This document shows positions 8,004 to 15,413 of a DNA stretch of 41,727 bases, piece after piece. The stretch's first letter is position 1; each line of letters begins with the position of its first letter. This DNA is from a virus, in IMG/VR virus record IMGVR_UViG_3300032245_000237, positions 1-41,727 of that record, one strand, 5' to 3'. A program made the translations under genes and the position numbers. Under the pieces are notes generated by a model. That model made no database searches. It was not told the origin of the DNA and saw only the letters and a program-made list of their open reading frames with translations.

Positions 8004-9031
8004 GTTTAGCGGATGATTTATCTAATCTAAAAAAGGAAACCGATCCAGAGATTGCTGAATTGCGTAAGGCGTTAATCAACACCCAAAAGCAATTACAAAA
8101 ACAAAAACAAAAGACCGATGAACTTGTAGAGGCTACCTTCCGAGCCGCGTATGAAGCAACACTTTCAATGGGTGCAATATCCGTAATTGCACCTGTTGAA
8201 ATAGATAAGCGTAAAGCAAAAGCCGAGGTTGCATTAATACATGCAACTGATTGGCAAGGTGCTAAGCGAACAACAAGTTACAATTCAGAAGTTATGCGCA
8301 AGCGCGTAATGGAGTTTGCAACTAAGGCTGTACGCATTACCGAGATTCAACGCAACGATCACCCAGTTAAAGATTGTGTGGTTATGTTTGGTGGTGATAT
8401 GGTTGAAGGTTTGTTTAATTTCCCAGGTCAAGTGTTTGAAATTGATTCAACACTCTTTGAACAATATGTAACTGTATCTAGGTTGTGTGTTGATTTCATT
8501 CGCTTCATGTTATCTAACTTTGAAAAAGTAACTGTTGTTGCCGAATGGGGTAATCATGGTCGCATAGGTTCAAAACGCGACAATGTTCCAAGATCAGATA
8601 ATTTTGATCGAATGTGTTATGAACTTGCTCGCCAATTATTACAAGGTGAGAAAAGATTAATTTGGGAAGATTGTCCAGAAGATATACAAAGATTAGAAAT
8701 TGGAAACTATCGCGCATTATTAATTCATGGTGATGAAGTAGGTCGTAATGGATTTGCTTCTCCTGCTGCAATTGTTCAACATGCTAATCGTTGGCGTTCT
8801 GGTTCATATCCTTGGGAGTTTAGAGATGTTTATATTGGGCATTACCACACCCATGCTGAATGGCCTATGGCAAACGGTCTAGGAAGTGTTTATCAAACAG
8901 GTTCTACCGAATCTGATAATAGATATGCCCGCGACCTTCTGGCAGCCTCAGCGACCCCTTCTCAGCGCCTTCACTTCATTGATCCCCTCAAGGGCCGCGT
9001 AACCGCCGCGTATAAGGTCTGGTTGGACTAG
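8000..9031 (+). CDS. MRE11/SbcD-like metallophosphoesterase
   Basis: 343 aa. Residues about 1-65 hold a Gln/Lys-rich coiled coil. A calcineurin-like phosphoesterase domain follows, with its metal motifs in order: HATDWQ (Asp84), GGDMVEG (Asp133), WGNHGR (Asn185, His186), IHGDEVG (His243) and GHYHTHAEW (His281, His283). Actinophage homologues are annotated as MRE11-like exo/endonucleases. No SbcC/Rad50 partner ATPase is visible here. Probably processes DNA ends for recombination-linked replication; nuclease activity is inferred. Confidence 0.75.
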   Translation: MSLADDLSNLKKETDPEIAELRKALINTQKQLQKQKQKTDELVEATFRAAYEATLSMGAISVIAPVEIDKRKAKAEVALIHATDWQGAKRTTSYNSEVMRKRVMEFATKAVRITEIQRNDHPVKDCVVMFGGDMVEGLFNFPGQVFEIDSTLFEQYVTVSRLCVDFIRFMLSNFEKVTVVAEWGNHGRIGSKRDNVPRSDNFDRMCYELARQLLQGEKRLIWEDCPEDIQRLEIGNYRALLIHGDEVGRNGFASPAAIVQHANRWRSGSYPWEFRDVYIGHYHTHAEWPMANGLGSVYQTGSTESDNRYARDLLAASATPSQRLHFIDPLKGRVTAAYKVWLD

Positions 9032-9064
9032 GCGCGACACGCCTAAAAGCCAAATTTGGGGTAC

Positions 9065-9143
9065 TTGCAATACCTTACGGTTTCTGATTAAATTCTCTTA
9101 TTGACGAACCGAACGGCGGTTCCGAAAGTAGGAGGCAAAAGTG
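9065..9143 (+). promoter_or_regulatory. Early leader A: promoter, hairpin, strong RBS, GTG start
   Basis: TTGCAA (9065-9070), 17 nt, AT-rich -10-like TTAAAT (9088-9093); CCTTACGG at 9073-9080; a 6-bp inverted repeat GAACCG-aacgg-CGGTTC at 9106-9122; then GGAGGCAAAA and the GTG at 9141. Almost the same block recurs at 14533-14608. The conservation runs through the start codon and stops there, so it is regulatory. Confidence 0.7.
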
Positions 9144-9380
9144 AAATTAGTAGCAACAACAGAAAAAGTACAAATTCAATGGTTTGCTGTTTTGCATGAC
9201 GGATCAAAAATGCGCAACAACAAAGGTTTTCAACATAACGCTTGGGATGTTAAATGTTCATGTGGTTGGGAATCAAGAACTGGTGGAGCAATTAAGGCTT
9301 GTGTAACAAGAGAAGTAGAAGCACACAAATGGCATGAACATAATTATTCTTGGACTACTTCAAACAAGGAGGCCAAATAA
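9141..9380 (+). CDS. Hypothetical small protein with Cys/His cluster
   Basis: 79 aa, GTG start set by the GGAGGCAAAA of leader A. A WDVKCSCGWESRTGG motif, a further Cys, and C-terminal histidines (EAHKWHEHNY) could bind zinc. No named family recognised. Its last codons contain the GGAGGC that serves as ribosome site for the next gene. Confidence 0.6.
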   Translation: MKLVATTEKVQIQWFAVLHDGSKMRNNKGFQHNAWDVKCSCGWESRTGGAIKACVTREVEAHKWHEHNYSWTTSNKEAK

Positions 9381-9682
9381 TGAACGCAGTAAAAGAAATT
9401 CAATGTGGTGGTTTTGGCGCACATGCTTGGTACGATAAAAATGTTAAACATTGTAAAAATATTGGTGCAACTTTATGGTGTTCACATTGTCATAAACCAA
9501 TGGATGAAAATTCAGGTTGGTATGTAAATTTTTCAGCAGGTAATGATTCTTTGTTTCCAATGGATTATGAAATTGTTGAAACAGGTTCATATAGTGGAAT
9601 CAGATTAATTGGCAACGAATGTATTAAGCATTTTTTAACAAAAGATCAATATTCAATTTATGCAAAGAAAGTAAACGCTTAA
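9380..9682 (+). CDS. Hypothetical zinc-ribbon-like protein
   Basis: 100 aa. The ATG at 9380 overlaps the upstream TAA (TAATG), with GGAGG 8 nt before. The motif HCKNIGATLWCSHCHKPM has one CxxC plus nearby Cys/His, and a further Cys occurs near the C terminus (GNECIKHF). The pattern fits a small zinc-binding fold. Function unknown. It is the last gene of the short operon headed by leader A and is followed by a terminator-like hairpin. Confidence 0.6.
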   Translation: MNAVKEIQCGGFGAHAWYDKNVKHCKNIGATLWCSHCHKPMDENSGWYVNFSAGNDSLFPMDYEIVETGSYSGIRLIGNECIKHFLTKDQYSIYAKKVNA

Positions 9683-9691
9683 TTACGCAAA

Positions 9692-9738
9692 CAAATACCC
9701 TCACCTGACCTAGCGGGTGGGGGTTATTTGTGTTTTCT
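9692..9738 (+). terminator. Terminator-like hairpin after leader-A operon
   Basis: CAAATA-CCC-TCACC pairs with GGGTG-GGGG-TTATTTG (9692-9730) with one bulge, followed by TGTTTTCT. It lies between the + operon end (9682) and the stop of the converging minus-strand gene (9779), so it could act in both directions. Confidence 0.6.
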
Positions 9739-9778
9739 AAATACTTCTGACAAAAATAAAGCAATACGCATTAAAAAA

Positions 9779-9970
9779 TTATTCATCTATTTCTTCGTTG
9801 TCAGGTTGATAAATATTAAATAAATCTATACTGTTGCTTTTCATAGTAGTTACAGCCATTACAAAAGTAGCGCTTGCCCGATTACAAAGGTCAGATACCG
9901 CATCAGGGTAAGTTTCACTTGATTGCAGTTCTACAACTAATTCATAGGCTTGGATTTTTATACTTATCAT
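9779..9970 (-). CDS. Hypothetical small protein, lone minus-strand gene
   Basis: 63 aa from the ATG at 9970; a TTG at 9991 would add 7 residues. Upstream on the minus strand is AGAAAGAG, and a GATAAT-like -10 lies at 9994-9999. The protein is mostly helix (MISIKIQAYELVVELQSS, then AVSDLCNRASATFVMAVTTM) with an acidic C terminus. No family recognised. It opposes the surrounding operons, so it may have its own regulation. A chance ORF cannot be excluded, but the region has no competing + gene. Confidence 0.45.
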   Translation of the reverse strand: MISIKIQAYELVVELQSSETYPDAVSDLCNRASATFVMAVTTMKSNSIDLFNIYQPDNEEIDE

Positions 9971-10022
9971 ATTGGCTCTTTCTCTAGCCAAGGATTATCC
10001 CACAACACGCCCAAAGCGGTAC

Positions 10023-10097
10023 TTGATTTTTAATAGCCTCATCCCCTACCTTTACCTTACGGATTACGGATACACCGTAAACGCGAAGGAGGCAATA
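10023..10097 (+). promoter_or_regulatory. Early leader C: CCTTACGG plus hairpin before RBS
   Basis: Possible TTGATT (10023-10028) and TACCTT (10047-10052), spacer 18. CCTTACGG follows at 10055-10062, then a perfect 6-bp hairpin TTACGG-ATACA-CCGTAA (10064-10080), then AAGGAGGCAATA before the ATG at 10098. Same order of parts as leaders A and B, but a different hairpin sequence. Confidence 0.5.
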
Positions 10098-10280
10098 ATG
10101 GCTAAATGGATTAACAAAAACGGTGACACTATTGAAACTAATGGTGCTATTTATACAGTTACAAAAAATGGTACATCTACAACAACTGATATATCTAAGT
10201 GGACATACAACGCAGAGGCATGGATAAACAATGACATCAAGGCTGGTTATTACAACGGCTATAAAAAATTGGAGGCATAG
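10098..10280 (+). CDS. Hypothetical 60-aa protein
   Basis: ATG at 10098 chosen because GAAGGAGGC lies 5-10 nt upstream; the frame is open further up but without a good site. The protein is Asn-, Thr- and Lys-rich with beta pattern (GDTIETNGAIYTVTKNG) and a helical end (AEAWINNDIKAGYYNGY). No family recognised. First gene of the operon carrying the annealing protein and nuclease. Confidence 0.6.
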   Translation: MAKWINKNGDTIETNGAIYTVTKNGTSTTTDISKWTYNAEAWINNDIKAGYYNGYKKLEA

Positions 10281-10283
10281 TTA

Positions 10284-10871
10284 ATGGCATTCAATTTAGA
10301 CAATTACACAACAGTTGCCGAACGATTAAAAGCAGCGTTGGACAAACATGAAAAAGATAACATCCGTATTCTTACGGATTTATTACATGTTGAAAGAGAT
10401 AACACAGGTAAGCCAATTCAATACATTTGCCGAACACAGATTTATTTTGGTGATGTATTAAAGGCTCAAGACTTAGCCGAAGAAATGGTTGGGTCATCAA
10501 ATGTAAATAAATACAGCGCGTTGGAAAATTGTTCTACAAGTTCTTGTGGAAGAAGTCTGAGCCTAATTGGCTTCATGGGAACCGATCCTGTAAGTAAAAA
10601 ACCTATTAGACCAACAAGGGAAGAAATGGAAAAAGTTGCTCGCGGAGAAGCAAACGCACAAGCAGAAACAATTAACAAGGTTGTTTATAGCCAAGATCAA
10701 ATTGATATGGCAGCCGAAGGCATAGAGCAAGTTTCATCTGTTGTAGATTTAGCAGAACTTAAACTCCTTTATACAGGTGCGCAACAAGCAGGGCTATTAC
10801 ATATTCCTGTTAGTGGCAAAACGCTTAACACAGTTATCAATACTAAAAAGAAAGAGTTGGAGGCAAAGTAA
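10284..10871 (+). CDS. Candidate single-strand annealing (Erf/Rad52-like) protein
   Basis: 195 aa. The segment VNKYSALENCSTSSCGRSLSLIGFMG matches the motif (ALENCETSA.GRALA..G) of a phage family annotated as Erf-like or recombination-associated ssDNA-binding proteins. A charged linker (PTREEMEKVARGEANAQAE) and a small helical C-terminal domain follow. Its neighbours are a Cas4/RecB-like nuclease, RusA and SSB, which supports a recombination role. It would anneal single strands made by the exonuclease. Assignment from one motif, so moderate. Confidence 0.55.
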   Translation: MAFNLDNYTTVAERLKAALDKHEKDNIRILTDLLHVERDNTGKPIQYICRTQIYFGDVLKAQDLAEEMVGSSNVNKYSALENCSTSSCGRSLSLIGFMGTDPVSKKPIRPTREEMEKVARGEANAQAETINKVVYSQDQIDMAAEGIEQVSSVVDLAELKLLYTGAQQAGLLHIPVSGKTLNTVINTKKKELEAK

Positions 10872-10975
10872 TGAAATCAGAAATTTATTACACAATTAGA
10901 GCCATTGTGCGTGGAGTATTTTGGACTGGACTTATTTGGCTAACACTTGCGCTATTGGCTGCGGCGGTGGGCTAA
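10871..10975 (+). CDS. Tiny single-pass membrane protein (34 aa)
   Basis: ATG at 10871 overlaps the upstream stop (TAATG) and has GGAGGCAAAG before it. After a short polar start (MKSEIYYTIRAIVRG) about 19 residues form a membrane helix (VFWTGLIWLTLALLAAAVG). The stop overlaps the next ATG at 10975. Its coupling on both sides and good ribosome site make it a real gene. Function unknown. Confidence 0.6.
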   Translation: MKSEIYYTIRAIVRGVFWTGLIWLTLALLAAAVG

Positions 10976-11211
10976 TGCAACATCCAGAAGGCAGAATAAT
11001 TGCTATACAAGAGCAGATTCATTTAGCCGAGTTAGCATCTAAAAACTTTGACATGGCTTCTATTTATTTATTAGCCTGTTTAAGTAAAAGTGGAATGAGG
11101 CTTGTTCCTGATGAAAATGAGATTGCGGTTGATGCTGCAAATTTAATGCAACAGATTTCTGACACTAAACCATTAAAGGTGGTGAAAAATGATAACTCCA
11201 GTCAAAATTGA
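10975..11211 (+). CDS. Hypothetical helical protein
   Basis: 78 aa. The ATG at 10975 overlaps the stop of the membrane microprotein (TAATG). Helical sequence (GRIIAIQEQIHLAELASKNFDMASIYLLACL) with an acidic middle. No family recognised. Overlaps the next gene by 23 nt, and a GGTGG site for that gene lies inside it. Confidence 0.55.
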   Translation: MQHPEGRIIAIQEQIHLAELASKNFDMASIYLLACLSKSGMRLVPDENEIAVDAANLMQQISDTKPLKVVKNDNSSQN

Positions 11212-11533
11212 ACAACGGCTATATGAATTATCAAAAGAGATTGATATTTCACATGGCGAATTGATTAATGCTGAAAACGAATATCATATTTCTAAAGCGG
11301 CATTTGAAATTAATATGGCTAAATCAAGAATGAAGAATAGCCAAATTGATATGAAGATGACCGCAGTACAAAGAGAAGATCAAGCATTAATTGAGAACTC
11401 AGAAGCCCACATGAAGTTGGCTATTGCTGAAGCAACAGTTAAGGCTGCTCGCGGTAATGTGACACGAATCCGCACCCAAGTAGATATTGCTCGATCTATT
11501 GGTACAAGCGTTCGTACCAGCATGGAGATGTAA
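11189..11533 (+). CDS. Coiled-coil protein of recombination operon
   Basis: 114 aa, nearly all helix: IEQRLYELSKEIDISHGELINAENEYHISKAAFE, then two further charged helices. The pattern E.EYH..KA.FE......L..A.A.. occurs in small phage proteins often next to recombinase genes. No activity is known. Stop overlaps the next ATG (TAATG). Confidence 0.55.
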   Translation: MITPVKIEQRLYELSKEIDISHGELINAENEYHISKAAFEINMAKSRMKNSQIDMKMTAVQREDQALIENSEAHMKLAIAEATVKAARGNVTRIRTQVDIARSIGTSVRTSMEM

Positions 11534-12177
11534 TGAAAAACAAAATATTAGTTTTGGCATTGAGTTTATTATTTATTACGCCAATTGCCCAAGCAGATGT
11601 ATATGTAAAAGTAGATGCAAGCGGTAATGCTATTGGTGGCGCGATTATGTGTGATTCTGGAACTTGTGGCGCAGGTTCACAATATTCGCAATTAACTTTG
11701 CAAGCAGGTGAACAGTATGTATTGCAAGGAACTGGTCAAGCAGGTATTGGAAACAACAACCCAAACACCCAAGTTAAAGTTGATATAGCAACTAATGAAT
11801 GGACAGTAACTAGGCAAAACACAATTACTCCTGCCGAACCAGTTGTAATAAATAATCAACAAGTTATTTCTTATACCGTTCAAACAGTTGAAACTTTTAC
11901 ACCTGCTACTAGCCCTGGAAATGATAGACCTGCTCCAGTTGCGCCAGTTATTGAACCAACACCTACGCCTTCACCAACCGTTGCAACTACGCCAACAATT
12001 ACTCCAGGCTCGGTAGCAACTGCAACAGCAACCACATTAACTGTGGGGTCATTAAAAAGCACATTTGCAATAAAGCCTGTTGTTAAAAAATCTACTGTAA
12101 TTATGGCTACAAAAAATGGAGTAAAAGTAATTAAGAAGGAAGATGCAAAAGCGTTAATTAGAAAAAAGAAGAAATAG
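11533..12177 (+). CDS. Secreted Pro/Thr-rich protein
   Basis: 214 aa. A clear Sec signal peptide is present: MKNK, hydrophobic ILVLALSLLFITPIA, cleavage site AQA-DV after residue 21. Next comes a small beta-rich domain with one Cys pair (MCDSGTCGAG), a Pro/Thr linker (PTPTPSPTVATTPT) and a basic C terminus ending in KKKK. A host-wall, superinfection-exclusion or lysis-related role is possible but unproven. Secreted proteins are unusual in the middle of a recombination operon. Confidence 0.6.
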   Translation: MKNKILVLALSLLFITPIAQADVYVKVDASGNAIGGAIMCDSGTCGAGSQYSQLTLQAGEQYVLQGTGQAGIGNNNPNTQVKVDIATNEWTVTRQNTITPAEPVVINNQQVISYTVQTVETFTPATSPGNDRPAPVAPVIEPTPTPSPTVATTPTITPGSVATATATTLTVGSLKSTFAIKPVVKKSTVIMATKNGVKVIKKEDAKALIRKKKK

Positions 12178-12839
12178 TGAATATACAAAATCTACTCAAA
12201 AGCGCTTTAGTTGAAAATGACAAAGCGAGAGATAGATCGCAACAAACAGAACTTGGTGCTTCTAGTGTGGGTGGTTGTCGCAGACAAGCGTGGCAAATCA
12301 TCCACCAGAAGCCCAAGACTAACTTTGAAACCGAATCGTTAGCAGCAATTATTGGTACAGCCTTACATGCCACAATTGCTGAATCTATGAAAAATATAGA
12401 CCCATTTGGTGATGACTTTCTTATTGAAGAAGGTTTTTCAACACCTGATCTAAAAGGGCATGTAGATTTGTATATTAAATCAACTAAAACTGTTGTAGAT
12501 TGGAAGACATCAACTAAAAAGAAATTGGCTCAATTCCCTAGTGAACAACAAGTTATGCAAGTGAATTTGTATGGACATCTACTTACAGCCAATGGATATG
12601 AAGTAGATACTGTTTCCTTGGTTTGTATTCCCCGCGATGGCATGATGTCAGATGTAAAAGTTTGGCAAGCGCCATTTAGCCAAGAACTTGCTAATCAAGG
12701 TTTAGCATGGGTTCGAGATTTACAAGAAACGATTTCCCCGCCAGCACCAGAAAAACATCGCAGATTTTGTGCAAGTTTCTGTGAGTATTACAACTCAAAT
12801 GCAATAACGGAAGGAATCGGATGCGCAGGGATGATGTAG
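12177..12839 (+). CDS. Cas4/RecB-like PD-(D/E)XK nuclease with Fe-S cysteines
   Basis: 220 aa, GTG start overlapping the upstream stop. Nuclease motifs are in order: GTALH (His64), GHVDLY (Asp97), VVDWKTS (Asp108, Lys110) and QVNLYGHLL (the Q...Y motif). Cys34 plus Cys198, Cys202 and Cys216 match the four-cysteine Fe-S cluster layout of Cas4 and AddB-type nucleases. Likely a 5'-3' or end-resecting exonuclease feeding the annealing protein. Overlaps whiB by 19 nt. No CRISPR array or other cas gene is present, so CRISPR function is unlikely. Confidence 0.8.
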   Translation: MNIQNLLKSALVENDKARDRSQQTELGASSVGGCRRQAWQIIHQKPKTNFETESLAAIIGTALHATIAESMKNIDPFGDDFLIEEGFSTPDLKGHVDLYIKSTKTVVDWKTSTKKKLAQFPSEQQVMQVNLYGHLLTANGYEVDTVSLVCIPRDGMMSDVKVWQAPFSQELANQGLAWVRDLQETISPPAPEKHRRFCASFCEYYNSNAITEGIGCAGMM

Positions 12840-13165
12840 ATTGGGAAAAAGCATCTTGTAGGGGATTAGACACAGACATCTTTTATATGCACGAAGCGGA
12901 GTTAGTTCAAAAAGAAGGAATTGACTTTATGACTTTACGCAAACTATGTTTCCGATGTCCGATTTGGAAAGAGTGTTTGACCATAGGATTCAAATATGAA
13001 CGCTATGGATTTTGGGGCGGCATATCAGCAGAGGAAAGAGATCACATGGTTAGAGGCATAATCAGTCGTAAGCATTCAAGGCTTTTAATTCAGTTAAAAG
13101 GATTAGGTTTAGATTTTGAAGAAATTTACAGAATCAGCAAAGTAGAAAGGCAGTTAATCTGGTAA
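12821..13165 (+). CDS. whiB: WhiB-family Fe-S transcription regulator
   Basis: 114 aa. The four cluster cysteines are Cys13, Cys43, Cys46 and Cys52, in the pattern ASCRG ... LCFRCPIWKEC. The G(F/Y)WGG turn (YGFWGGISAEER) follows. WhiB proteins bind a 4Fe-4S cluster and the region 4 of the primary sigma factor, and occur only in Actinobacteria and their phages. Phage WhiB proteins can reprogramme host promoters. The C-terminal part (HSRLLIQLKGLGLDFEEIYRISKVERQ) is an extra helical, HTH-like tail. Strong host indicator. Confidence 0.92.
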   Translation: MRRDDVDWEKASCRGLDTDIFYMHEAELVQKEGIDFMTLRKLCFRCPIWKECLTIGFKYERYGFWGGISAEERDHMVRGIISRKHSRLLIQLKGLGLDFEEIYRISKVERQLIW

Positions 13166-13896
13166 TGGCATCTCTACCTTATATGCAACTTTATGTGTCG
13201 GACTATCTTGCCGATACAGCACATTTATCAGCCGAGCAACATGGGGCTTACATGCTTTTACTTATGAACTATTGGCAAAAAGGCAAGCCATTAGATAACG
13301 CCAATGACCGACTTAAACATGTCGCCAGATTGTCAGATGAGGCTTGGGTCAGCAACAAAGAGATACTTGCCGAGTTCTTTTTGATTGAAGGCGAAATTTG
13401 GACACACCCAAGAATTGAAGATGATTTAGCCAAAGTACGCGAGAAATCTATAAAGGCTTCAGCAAACGGTAAGCGTTCGTTCAGCGTTCGTTCAACGCCC
13501 GTTGAGCAATCGTTGAACCATAAAGATAAAGATAAAGATAAAGAAAAAGATACGAAGCCTGACGGCTCGACAATTGCTGAATTAACAAAACTTTATTTTG
13601 ACAATCTAAAGACAGATGGGATGAAACCTTCGGGCGGAATGATTGCTGGACAGATTCAAAGCGCACTTAAACAGGTTACGGTTGATAGGTTACGAAAGAT
13701 GATTCCAGTTGTAGCCTTAGCAGGAATGCCATTAACACCTAACACTTTAATGGTTGCTGAATCTCGATCTAAAGCACCTGAAGCAAAACCAACTTGGGTA
13801 CCACCAGCCTTCGATCATGCCGAAGAAGAAAACCGTAAGGCAAGAGCAGTTGCTCCACCAAAGGAGTTAAAAGAACTGTTCAAACGAATTCCGTAA
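13165..13896 (+). CDS. DUF1376 replication-initiation-like protein
   Basis: 243 aa. The N-terminal domain (residues about 5-85) reads LPYMQLYVSDYLADTAHLSAEQHGAYMLLLMNYW and is a clear DUF1376 (YdaU-like) winged-helix domain. A Lys/Asp linker (KDKDKDKEKD, encoded by an AAAGAT repeat) joins a C-terminal helical part. Phage DUF1376 proteins occupy the place of the replication initiator or helicase-loader. It is the only candidate initiator in the window. The TAATG start overlaps the whiB stop. Confidence 0.75.
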   Translation: MASLPYMQLYVSDYLADTAHLSAEQHGAYMLLLMNYWQKGKPLDNANDRLKHVARLSDEAWVSNKEILAEFFLIEGEIWTHPRIEDDLAKVREKSIKASANGKRSFSVRSTPVEQSLNHKDKDKDKEKDTKPDGSTIAELTKLYFDNLKTDGMKPSGGMIAGQIQSALKQVTVDRLRKMIPVVALAGMPLTPNTLMVAESRSKAPEAKPTWVPPAFDHAEEENRKARAVAPPKELKELFKRIP

Positions 13897-13928
13897 GTAA
13901 GTAATCTATGGCATACTTAAACCTTACG
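13892..13928 (+). promoter_or_regulatory. CTTACG inverted repeat before gene at 13940
   Basis: CGTAAG (13892-13897) and CTTACG (13923-13928) form an inverted pair across the short gap, followed by AAAGGAG. The right arm is part of CCTTACG, which also marks leaders A, B and C. Confidence 0.35.
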
Positions 13929-13939
13929 AAAGGAGTTAT

Positions 13940-14134
13940 ATGAGCCTTACATTAAAAGTTATTGAAGTAGATAAACTTGAAATCAATAACACAATTTTAA
14001 TTGGTCGTAGAATTTACAATGTTTTAGATATTGAAAAAGATTCTTTTGGTTTCAGATTAAAGTTACGCGATTTGAATGGCAACTATAAATTCTATTTTGC
14101 AAACAACTATGAAACTGTCACAATAGAGTTGTGA
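13940..14134 (+). CDS. Hypothetical small beta-rich protein
   Basis: 64 aa with AAAGGAGTTAT before the ATG. Alternating strand pattern (LTLKVIEVDKLEINNTILI, then YNVLDIEKDSFGFRLKL), like a small SH3-like barrel. No family recognised. Overlaps the RusA start (GTGA). Confidence 0.6.
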   Translation: MSLTLKVIEVDKLEINNTILIGRRIYNVLDIEKDSFGFRLKLRDLNGNYKFYFANNYETVTIEL

Positions 14135-14526
14135 TTTATTTTTCTGTGGATGGCAAGCCCATTCCACAAGGGTCTATGAAATTTATTAGACCAGGAGTTA
14201 TGATTCACTCCAGAGCCGCCGAATTAGCCCTCTGGAGGGCCATGGTGGCGCAAGAAGCAAAAAAACACATAAAGGTACCCTTTCAAGATAGCATGGTCTT
14301 AGAAGCCAATTTTAGGCTGATTAGGGGCAAGTCTGTAAAGCGCCCTTTTCCAACTGTTCCACCCGACCTCGATAAACTGCTTAGAGCCGTTATGGATGCG
14401 GGAACAGGGGTGATTTGGCTTGATGATGCGCAGGTAACCCAGATTTCATGCTCAAAAACCTACGCTGACACGCCTGGGGTAGATATAGGGGTGCGGCCCA
14501 TAGGATTATTTGACGACACGCCGTAG
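14131..14526 (+). CDS. rusA: RusA-like Holliday junction resolvase
   Basis: 131 aa, GTG start at 14131 overlapping the upstream TGA. RusA fold features: an N-terminal FSVDGKPIPQGSMKF strand region, the metal-binding PPDLDKLLRAVMDAG motif (Asp79, Asp81) and the WLDDAQV motif (Asp98). RusA cuts four-way junctions made during recombination and clears them before packaging. Length is normal for the family (about 120-140 aa). Confidence 0.85.
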   Translation: MIYFSVDGKPIPQGSMKFIRPGVMIHSRAAELALWRAMVAQEAKKHIKVPFQDSMVLEANFRLIRGKSVKRPFPTVPPDLDKLLRAVMDAGTGVIWLDDAQVTQISCSKTYADTPGVDIGVRPIGLFDDTP

Positions 14527-14532
14527 CAGGTC

Positions 14533-14608
14533 TTGACATACCTTACGGTTTTCTATAAATTTATCTTATTGAACCGAACGGCGGTTCTAAAGTACGGAGG
14601 CAAAAGTG
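14533..14608 (+). promoter_or_regulatory. Early leader B: promoter, hairpin, strong RBS, GTG start
   Basis: TTGACA (14533-14538), CCTTACGG (14541-14548), TATAAAT (14554-14560, spacer 15) or TAAATT (spacer 17), hairpin GAACCG-aacgg-CGGTTC (14571-14587), then GGAGGCAAAA and GTG at 14606. Near-copy of leader A, though the proteins that follow are unrelated. Confidence 0.75.
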
Positions 14609-14902
14609 AACGCAAAGAAAGTAACACCAAGTCAAAAAATTGCATTTGTCGAAAAGATAATTGCATCAGATATTTTTAATTCATCTGAAGTTGCAGCAGT
14701 AGCAATTCTTCAACAATTAGTTGATTCTGCTAAAAAAGAAATGGCTGCAAATCATGTTAAGAAATTAGATAAGAAATTCCGTCAAGAAGGCAAAATGATT
14801 GCTGACAAAAACAAAGTTATGGAAATGGCAATTCGCGCTTTAGATTTTGACACAGATACAGTTTTTGGCGCTTATGCTCGCGAGTTGGGAGTGAAACTAT
14901 AA
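14606..14902 (+). CDS. Hypothetical helical protein
   Basis: 98 aa, GTG start fixed by the conserved leader B. All-helical and Lys-rich (SQKIAFVEKIIAS, VAAVAILQQLVDSAKKEMAANHVKKLDKKF). No family recognised. First gene of the second early operon; its stop overlaps the next ATG. Confidence 0.6.
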   Translation: MNAKKVTPSQKIAFVEKIIASDIFNSSEVAAVAILQQLVDSAKKEMAANHVKKLDKKFRQEGKMIADKNKVMEMAIRALDFDTDTVFGAYARELGVKL

Positions 14903-15267
14903 TGTTAGAAATAACAAGTAATAAATCAGTAACAACTTGTTTCAATATAGTCATACATGATGATTGGTCTATTGAAGATAATCAATTAATTGTAGAAATA
15001 AATGACAAAAAATATTTCTGTATGTATGCGGTTATTGATAAAGACTGGAATTCAGATATAACAGAAAACCAATTACAAAGAGTAAAAAATCCAATAGGTA
15101 AAGCATCATTTGTTTCTGTTCTAAAAAATGGTAAGGCTGGTAATACCTACAAAGATGAAATGATTTACAATGCTAATTCTTTCAATGGCATTTTTGCTCA
15201 TTTATTTGATGCCTACAATAAAGAATTAACAAAATTACAATCAGATCAGTTAGTAGGTGCAAACTAA
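14902..15267 (+). CDS. Hypothetical protein
   Basis: 121 aa. Mixed strand/helix protein (CFNIVIHDDWSIEDNQLIVEI, then NSFNGIFAHLFDAYNKEL). No family recognised. Its TAA overlaps the next ATG (TAATG). Confidence 0.6.
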   Translation: MLEITSNKSVTTCFNIVIHDDWSIEDNQLIVEINDKKYFCMYAVIDKDWNSDITENQLQRVKNPIGKASFVSVLKNGKAGNTYKDEMIYNANSFNGIFAHLFDAYNKELTKLQSDQLVGAN

Positions 15268-15413
15268 TGTCTGAACTTGCTTGCATGTTTTGTGGCAACA
15301 AAGGCGGTTGGCTTAATCGCCTTCAGATTCATCGCGTAGGTGATGATGCAATATTTGAATGCGATTGGTGCAGATTAACTTTTGAACACGCACTTAAGAA
15401 GCAGCAACAATGA
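15267..15413 (+). CDS. Zinc-ribbon microprotein (48 aa)
   Basis: Starts MSELACMFCGNKGG and has a second pair FECDWCRLTF, giving a two-knuckle C-x2-C ... C-x2-C zinc ribbon. ATG overlaps the upstream stop (TAATG), and TGA overlaps the next ATG. Probably nucleic-acid or protein binding; function unknown. Confidence 0.6.
   Translation: MSELACMFCGNKGGWLNRLQIHRVGDDAIFECDWCRLTFEHALKKQQQ

Noticed and set aside
8514-8771. Minus-strand ORF inside the phosphoesterase gene
   Set aside because: Fully inside a well-supported gene, with no ribosome site and no recognisable composition; antisense shadow.
12177-12839. Cas4-like nuclease as part of a CRISPR adaptation system
   Set aside because: No cas1, cas2 or repeat array in the whole circular genome; the neighbours are recombination genes.
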